From: Kitasatospora azatica KCTC 9699
GTDB lineage: Bacteria > Actinomycetota > Actinomycetes > Streptomycetales > Streptomycetaceae
DNA length: 64,000 bases
Assembly (NCBI RefSeq): GCF_000744785.1
Contig: NZ_JQMO01000002.1
Span: 124,001 to 188,000, forward strand
Direction: 5' to 3'
A model generated the notes under the pieces. That model was not told where the DNA came from. It saw only the letters and a list, made by a program, of their open reading frames with translations, and did not search any database. The position numbers were made by a program, and so were the translations under genes. Shown here in pieces: positions 58,908 to 64,000 of the stretch (position 1 is the stretch's first letter; each line of letters starts with the position of its first letter).

Positions 58908-59654
58908 ATGGTCAGCACCATGGTCTCCATGAAGCTCTTCGACTCCGAGCGCCGCGTCATCGAGGCTGCGGAACGGCTCGCCGCCACGCTTGGGAGCGAC
59001 CCGAACCACACCGTGGCCGCAGCGGCGATGGACACGGCCGGCAGGATCCATGAGGCGGTCAACGTCTACCACTTCACCGGTGGACCGTGCGCCGAGCTCG
59101 TCGTACTCGGTGCCGCCGCAACAGCGGGAGCCGGACCGCTCGTCACCATCGCCGCCGCGGGAGATCGAGGTCGTGGCCTCATCCCGCCGTGCGGGCGCTG
59201 CCGCCAGGCGCTTCTCGACCTCCATCCCGACATCTTCGTCGCCGTACCGACCGACGAAGGGCCGGCGCTGCGCCCGATCCGGAAGCTCCTGCCGGACACC
59301 TACTTCTTCCCCGATGCGGATGCGCGTCGAATTGTCCGGTTCAACAAGCGCTACTACGAGGCCATCGCCACCGCGCGGAAGACCTCCACCGTCCGCTACG
59401 ACGATCCGATCGCGCTCGGGCCCGCGATCTTCCTCTTCGAGGACGACGACGCCCACCGCACGTTGGACGGCACCGTCACCGGCGTCGAACGCCACCGGCT
59501 CGATCGCCTCACCGCCGAACAGGCTCGGCTCGACGGCGGCACGAGCATCGACGAGCTCAAAAAGGGCCTACAGGACCACTATCCAGGCCTGCCCTCCGAT
59601 GCCGAGGTCGAAGTTGTGACGTTTACCGTCGAAGCGCCTGACGCCGAACAGTGA
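58908..59654 (+). CDS. Blasticidin-S-deaminase-like domain fused to an ASCH-like domain
   Basis: A 248-residue protein. Residues 10-125 closely follow blasticidin S deaminase: VNVYHFTGGPCAELVVLG (Cys61, catalytic Glu63) and PPCGRCRQALLDLHPDI (Cys95, Cys98), which bind the zinc in cytidine-deaminase-fold enzymes. The leading Cys instead of His is typical of that branch. From about 145 the protein continues with a strand-rich ASCH-type domain (NKRYYEAIATARKTSTVRYD, then VTGVERHRLDRL), a fold linked to RNA or nucleotide binding. It may deaminate a cytosine-containing nucleoside or antibiotic. ATG 58908 is my start; 58920 and 58929 are possible. Confidence 0.82.
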   Translation: MVSTMVSMKLFDSERRVIEAAERLAATLGSDPNHTVAAAAMDTAGRIHEAVNVYHFTGGPCAELVVLGAAATAGAGPLVTIAAAGDRGRGLIPPCGRCRQALLDLHPDIFVAVPTDEGPALRPIRKLLPDTYFFPDADARRIVRFNKRYYEAIATARKTSTVRYDDPIALGPAIFLFEDDDAHRTLDGTVTGVERHRLDRLTAEQARLDGGTSIDELKKGLQDHYPGLPSDAEVEVVTFTVEAPDAEQ

Positions 59655-60269
59655 TGCTGCGATCGGTCCGAGGCCGATGCGTCGCTCCCCGGGGGGCCAC
59701 TCCGAGCAGGATGATCTCGGATTCAGGACGACTCGCTACGGGGTGTCGTCCGCTGGGGTGTTGACGCGGTTGGCGTACTCACGGTGGTCCTTGCGCTGAG
59801 TCGAGGTGACCGGGGCCGAGGGGCCGTCGAGAGGCTGGCAGCGAGTCAGAAGCCGCCAGTGGATCGAAGGGCACGGCGCTGACGCGGAGCGTGTAGCCCT
59901 GTCAGCAAACCCTGTCACCAGCTGCCGTCGAATCTGATTGGATCCGCGCCACCACGAGGCCGCGGAAAGCCCGGGTTCATTGGACGCCCGCCAGACCTGT
60001 CGTCATTCGTTCGTTTGACGACAGACAGGAAGCAGAGGAGGCGGACCTGGCGGCTGGATCACGGCCTGTCAGAGGGTGTTCTGTGAGCCTTCTCCGGGCT
60101 TCAGCTTGAGGTGGGGTGGCGACGGGGGATCAACTCAGGCACTCACCGGGTCGGCTGGACCGCCAACGGGCCAACTGAGGAACTACGTCACAACAACCTG
60201 CCTTCAAGGACTACGAGAACAACCCAAGACTCGCAGAACACCCTCTCAGAACTTCTGACAGCAATACCG
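59655..60269. other. Intergenic stretch
   Basis: About 615 bp with no recognised gene. On the minus strand 59736-59810 ends with TSTQRKDHREYANRVN, which looks like a protein tail but has no family. Short plus-strand frames do not look coding. Confidence 0.35.
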
Positions 60270-60679
60270 GTTTCCTGGTCCGTTCCTAACTCGGACCCCG
60301 AGCCATGGGAGAGTGGGTCGGAGGCCGATGTTCATCGCGAGCACACGTTCCGTCTGTTCAAGCAGGCACTTGGCTGGACGAAGCCGAGGCTGCGAAGCCC
60401 ACAGGCTGCGGACCGGTGGACGTGGCTGGTGATCGCCGCCCAAACCCAGCTTCGGCCCGCCCGTCCCCTGGCCGACGACCTCCGCCGCCCCCGGGAGAAG
60501 CGGACCGAGTCGAACAGGCTCACCCCGGCGCGGGTCCGACGGGGTTCAGGAACCTCCACGCGATGACCCACGCGCCAGCGCGTGCACCAACATCGACCCG
60601 GCCCGGCCCCGGCCGACCGCCCGGGTCGACGAGCCGCCGTTCGGCGCCACCTAACGACGTTGGCCGCGTCCGGCCATGA
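60270..60679 (+). pseudogene. Transposase remnant with frameshift (NF041680-like)
   Basis: The frame reads EHTFRLFKQALGWTKPRLRS and ADRWTWLVIAAQTQLRPARP, then LTPARVRRG, then shifts near 60540 to FRNLHAMTHAPARAPTSTRP and PGPGRPPGSTSRR. This is the C-terminal part of a long Streptomyces DDE-type transposase group. The front is missing. Confidence 0.65.
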
Positions 60680-60686
60680 TGTCCCA

Positions 60687-61079
60687 ATGACACTGAGGCC
60701 ATCGAGCGATGACGCTGTCGAAGCAGGCTGGCAGAAGGTCCGCGCTGACGGACGCGTGCGCCCGGAGCTGCTGGAAGCCGCATACGCCGAACCGCGCCTG
60801 CGGCAGCTGTTTCCCTGGACCGGTATGGGTGAGCTGCACTTCAGCCGCTGCACCGAACAACGGTGGACGTGGGACATCCCCTACATCCAGCCCGCAGCCG
60901 GCGACAGCTACTGGGTGTCAGGTCCTCTCCGTTCGCAGACCGTGGGGCCTGCGGAGTCGGTCGCTCAAGCCATCGCCATGGTTTTGGAGCGCCTCCCGGT
61001 CGGCTGCGGGCCGGCCTTCCTCGGCACTCCGGAGGAACTCGCTGTCCACGAGGCGACGCAAGGGCAGCTCGACGGCTAA
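60687..61079 (+). CDS. DUF6193-family protein
   Basis: A 130-residue protein with LRQLFPWTGMGELHFSRCTE followed by RWTWDIPYIQPAAGDSYWVS and a helical tail (ESVAQAIAMVLERLPVGCGP). This is the pattern of DUF6193, an actinobacterial family of unknown function that often occurs in several copies. ATG 60687 starts the homology. It begins eight bases after the transposase remnant. Confidence 0.8.
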   Translation: MTLRPSSDDAVEAGWQKVRADGRVRPELLEAAYAEPRLRQLFPWTGMGELHFSRCTEQRWTWDIPYIQPAAGDSYWVSGPLRSQTVGPAESVAQAIAMVLERLPVGCGPAFLGTPEELAVHEATQGQLDG

Positions 61080-61179
61080 CGGCAAGCTCAGCGCCTGTGC
61101 CTGAACCTGTAGTTCCCAGTCAGCGGCTTGTCGGGCCCTGGTGTGTGCAAGGAAGCCGTTCGGACAGGCGTCGCGGTGA

Positions 61180-61992
61180 TGGCTGTCCGCGCGGCTCCTG
61201 GGTACGGCCCGCGGTCCCCACGCGCCGCTCACTGAGCGGGAGCGCCGGCTGCTCGACGAGCTGGGGCGGGAGCAGCGGGAGCGTGAGGCCCAGCCGATGC
61301 CGATGCTCGCGCTGGCGCAGCTGTACCGGCGCGACGTGCCCGACCTGCCGGCCGGACCGGGCGACTGCGACCTGCTGCAGGTCTTCTGGTGCCCTCTCGA
61401 CTCGCACGGCCCCACCGGGTACGGCCGGGCGCTGGACCTGAGGTGGCGGCGCTCGCGGGAGGTGGGTCAGGTGCTCTCCATGCCGCCGCAGCCACAGGTC
61501 GTCGGCCGCGAAGGCCACGTGCCTGAGCCGTGCGTGGTGCATCCGGAGCAGGTGTTCACCTATCCGTATGCCGACCTCCTGCCCGAAGACCTGTGCGCCC
61601 GGATCGATGCGTGGGAGGACGCCCTCATGGAAGAGAGGTTCGATGAGGACGCTGCGCAGCCGGAAGGGGCTGGCACACGCGCGTCAGTCGACTATCAGTA
61701 CGACCTGTCCATTCCGCCGGGCTGGCGTGTGGGAGGTTACGCCTCCTGGCACAGGACCGACCCCTAGCCGATGGACTGCCCGACCTGCGCGACGCCGATG
61801 CATCTGCTGCTCACCGTCGACAGCTCGGAGTGGGACGGCGGCAGCGGCAGTTGGACGCCAGTCGAAGATCGCGGCCTGCCCCCACACCTGTACGCCACGC
61901 CGACCGGCGTCATTGTGGGCCGTTCTGGCGAGCTCAACATCTTCGCCTGCCCCACCGATCCCGCGCATCCACACCGCTGGGCCATCCAGTAG
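61180..61992 (+). pseudogene. Conserved hypothetical protein gene with in-frame amber stop
   Basis: One continuous frame encodes CDLLQVFWCPLDSHGPTGYG, HVPEPCVVHPEQVFTYPYAD, PPGWRVGGYASWHRTDP, then TAG at 61765-61767. Without a frame change it resumes PMDCPTCATPMHLLLTVDSS and EWDGGSGSWTPVED to the family's normal end AHPHRWAIQ at 61992. The family is a common, unnamed Streptomyces protein with a C-terminal zinc-like CPTC motif. A single base change explains the break. The 5' end is also incomplete. Confidence 0.72.
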
Positions 61993-62274
61993 GCAGTTCG
62001 CTTCCTGCGCCGACGTCGATGCGATGCGATGCGATGCGACCGGACGGCTGCCAGGAGCTGACACGAGCTCAAGTCAGGCGGCAACGTTCCGGCCTTCAGC
62101 AGTTCGGTGTGCGGGTGCTCTTGCCACGTGCCACTTGCTGCTGGCGAGCAAGGCGGCGGGTCATCAGGCTGATCGCGGCCCAGTTCAGGTGGGCCGCGAA
62201 TTCTCCGAACTAGAAAGGCTCCCCCCGCGTCGTCACGTGCGTGAGGACATGTCCGCTGCTCGGGCCCGCGCTTG

Positions 62275-62592
62275 CTATGCCAGCTCCTCCCAACCGCTCT
62301 CGGTTTCGATCCGCGCCTTGAACCGTTCCTTGCGCCCGAAAGCGGCATCCTCGCGGGCCGCCCGTCGCAACACCGAACAGATCGCCCCGAACTTCGCCGC
62401 CCCCAGCGCCTCCCGGCTGGCCTGCGCCTGCTCCCAGATCAGCTCCACCGGACGCTCCGCGTCCGTGGAGAGGCGGTCCCACAGGGCGTTGAGGTTCCCG
62501 CCGTAGTAGGGGCCGAAGTCCAGCGGGCCGGACAGGGCGTCATGCACATCCGACTCGGTCCGGATCAACTGTCCGTCAATGACAACCCTCAT
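62275..62592 (-). CDS. Barstar-family ribonuclease inhibitor
   Basis: A 105-residue protein with the family core: VVIDGQLIRTESDVHDALSG, then DFGPYYGGNLNALWDRL, where the helix and its acidic face bind the active site of barnase-type RNases, then a Glu-rich helix and a final strand. It should neutralise an RNase in the cytosol. No barnase-like gene is seen within the window. ATG 62592 starts at the family N-terminus. It stands alone. Confidence 0.9.
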   Translation of the reverse strand: MRVVIDGQLIRTESDVHDALSGPLDFGPYYGGNLNALWDRLSTDAERPVELIWEQAQASREALGAAKFGAICSVLRRAAREDAAFGRKERFKARIETESGWEELA

Positions 62593-63343
62593 GCGACGAT
62601 CCCTCCATGCACGTCCCCGCCCTCACTCAGCGCACCCCGTATTGGGTGATCACCAGTCCTGCCGACGATCCGTAAGTGGCCGAGCCCGCCGCAGCGCTAC
62701 TTCGCCAGGGCAGGACCGGCTCCCGTCTCGACGGCCGTGAGCTGCTCGAACCTAGCGAACGCTTCCGGACTTGGCCGCGAATTATCTTCTCCCGGGCACT
62801 GTCGGGCAGGTCCCCGGGGAATGAGGCGGCGCGGGTCGATGCCTCGCGCCCGGTTCGCCGCCAGACGCCCGGCCCGTCCACCCAGGATCCTCTCGATGGT
62901 CCCCTGCACGGGTTCGACCAGTGGGCCGACGGTGTGGAGGCCGTAGCGGGCCAGAGTCCGGTCCTGCTTGGCCCGTGGCCGTCCAGCACGGCCACGGGAA
63001 GCGGTACCGGGAATGCCTCCTGTTGCTTGCGCCACCGAGCGGGATCGCCATGGCAGCGAATGGTGCGTTGTGCCGGATGGGGGAATTCGGATCGCCCGGA
63101 AAGGAGGACGACGGGCAGTTCCCGGAAAGCAGCAGGGAATACCGCAGCTGTCCACGGACTGGGCCGACGTTGCAGGCAAACCCGGGATGCGGTAGGCGCC
63201 CATTTCGGCGCCGATCAGTTCCCGTCCGCATGGCGGTGGACACTTGATGAACGGGTGGTCACCGCTGCTAGAGTTCCCGATCGGTGACCGGCCGCCGCCG
63301 AATACCTGGCAGCCGTCTCCGTTCACTTCCCGGGAGGATGTCC
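62593..63343. other. Intergenic stretch without an assignable gene
   Basis: About 750 bp. Several long open frames cross it because of the GC bias, but none shows a family pattern or a convincing start. A decayed gene is possible. The last 30 bp contain the GGGAGG site of ppnP. Confidence 0.35.
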
Positions 63344-63625
63344 ATGTTCAAGGTCAATGAATACTTCGACGGCTCGGTCACGTCAATCGCCTTCACCCAG
63401 GAGCAGGGACCGGCGACCATCGGCGTGATGGCTCCCGGCGAGTACGAGTTCGGCACGGCCGCCCGGGAAATCATGCACGTGGTCAGCGGCGCCCTCACCG
63501 TCAAGCTGCCCGGCGCCGACGACTGGGAGACTTTCACCGCCGGCAGCCGCTTCGAGGTCCCCGGAGACAGCAAGTTCCAGCTCCAGGTGGCGGTTGACAC
63601 CGCCTACCTCTGCGAATACCGCTGA
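63344..63625 (+). CDS. ppnP: Pyrimidine/purine nucleoside phosphorylase (PpnP family)
   Basis: A 93-residue cupin-type protein: [17 protein letters not shown], then [33 protein letters not shown] and [13 protein letters not shown]. This matches PpnP (YaiE) over its full normal length. The enzyme cleaves nucleosides with phosphate to free bases and ribose-1-phosphate. GGGAGG precedes ATG 63344 with good spacing, so the upstream ATG 63338 is less likely. It is convergent with the reductase at the right edge. Confidence 0.92.
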   Translation: MFKVNEYFDGSVTSIAFTQEQGPATIGVMAPGEYEFGTAAREIMHVVSGALTVKLPGADDWETFTAGSRFEVPGDSKFQLQVAVDTAYLCEYR

Positions 63626-63647
63626 CCCACCACGGCGGACGCGGGAC

Positions 63648-64000
63648 TCAGTCCGAGTCGTCGAGGGCGCGCCGGTAACGCTCGTAGACCACCCGCGAGC
63701 CGAACGTCCTGGTCTCGACCAGGTCCAGCCGGATGTCCTCGGTGACCGACGGCAGGAACGGTGTACCGCCACCGACGACGATCGGATGGCGGAACATCCG
63801 CAGCTCGTCGACCAGGCCGAGCTCGATCGCGGCTGCGGCCAGCCCGGCGCCGCCGATCGCGACCTCCTTGTCGGTCTCGGCGAGCGCTGCGGCGGCCTCC
63901 TCGGACACCGACGCCTCGGCGAGCCGGGCATGGCCTTGAACCCTGTCGAGCGTGCGACTGAAGACGATCTTCGGGAGTGCGCTCCAGAGGTCGGCGAACT
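63648..64000 (-). CDS. Dihydrofolate reductase-like (RibD C-terminal domain) protein, partial
   Basis: The gene enters from the right edge and ends at 63648. The visible 117 codons read LPKIVFSRTLDRV, then EVAIGGAGLAAAAIELGLVD and MFRHPIVVGGGTPFLP, a pattern of RibD C-terminal/DHFR-like reductases in which GGA binds NADPH. These proteins reduce pteridine- or pyrimidine-like compounds; the substrate is unknown. The N-terminus lies outside the window. Confidence 0.85.
   Translation of the reverse strand, partial: FADLWSALPKIVFSRTLDRVQGHARLAEASVSEEAAAALAETDKEVAIGGAGLAAAAIELGLVDELRMFRHPIVVGGGTPFLPSVTEDIRLDLVETRTFGSRVVYERYRRALDDSD

Noticed and set aside
62697..63326. Minus-strand frame of 209 codons between barstar and ppnP.
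   Set aside because: Low-complexity and Arg/Pro-rich, no family pattern; overlapping frames on the other strand are equally long.

Overview
The window is high-GC, gene-dense actinobacterial DNA. Frequent GTG starts, GGAGG-type ribosome binding sites, SpoIIE-type phosphatase and RsbW-like ATPase domains, TetR/MarR/WYL regulators and Streptomyces-typical families (DUF397, DUF5988, DUF6193, DUF6891, SigE-group sigma, TerD, DIP1984) point to Streptomyces or a close relative such as Kitasatospora. The density of broken insertion sequences and truncated genes suggests an accessory part of the chromosome rather than the conserved core. No CRISPR array, rRNA or intact tRNA was found.

Layout, left to right. 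0-6 kb: an IS630 fragment, a SixA-like phosphatase, a two-gene unit of a divergent pyrophosphatase and a CysRS/MshC-like protein, a frameshifted xdhC directly behind an IS1182 remnant, an APH-type kinase and an orphan IS21-type transposase. 6.6-15.5 kb: the main biosynthetic locus, all on the minus strand. It holds a DUF5988 protein, a stand-alone ketosynthase, a 2137-residue highly reducing iterative-type PKS (KS-AT-DH-ER-KR-ACP, mycocerosic-acid-synthase-like) and an RsbW-like ATPase. 15.8-21 kb: two secreted proteins (one GH12-like), a truncated soxG and a conserved two-gene membrane module. 21-24.5 kb: a MarR-MFS-DUF1330 efflux cassette bracketed by direct repeats. 25-28.9 kb: an MPI-like protein, a divergent TetR/epimerase pair with visible operators, and a membrane protein. 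29-34 kb: a mosaic of remnants with an SDR and a P450. 34-44.9 kb: a DUF4239 protein, a Tat-exported amine oxidase opposite a Kre9-like secreted protein, a broken sigma operon, an ADP-ribosylglycohydrolase homologue, RidA, an IS5 remnant against half a tRNA, and small membrane proteins. 44.9-53 kb: a TetR/MDR divergent pair, a cupin, an S51 peptidase, an MBL-fold protein, an alpha/beta hydrolase opposite a WYL regulator, and an ATP-grasp-like protein. 53-64 kb: SpoIIE and TerD genes truncated against each other, a DUF6891 protein, a TA-flanked IS630-derived element carrying a passenger gene, a blasticidin-S-deaminase-like/ASCH fusion, more remnants, barstar, ppnP and a RibD-type reductase running off the right edge.

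Functionally, the clearest cooperating groups are the PKS locus (ketosynthase plus fully reducing synthase, probably making a reduced, possibly methyl-branched acyl chain), the MarR-controlled exporter, and three divergent regulator/enzyme pairs (TetR/epimerase, TetR/MDR, WYL/hydrolase). The rest is mostly single genes between scars of transposition and deletion.

The observations I would check first are the 1,575-bp TIR-bounded element at 57197-58771, which carries a non-transposase passenger, the deaminase-ASCH fusion just beyond it, and the MAS-like PKS locus. Family assignments come from reading motifs by eye; no database search was run.
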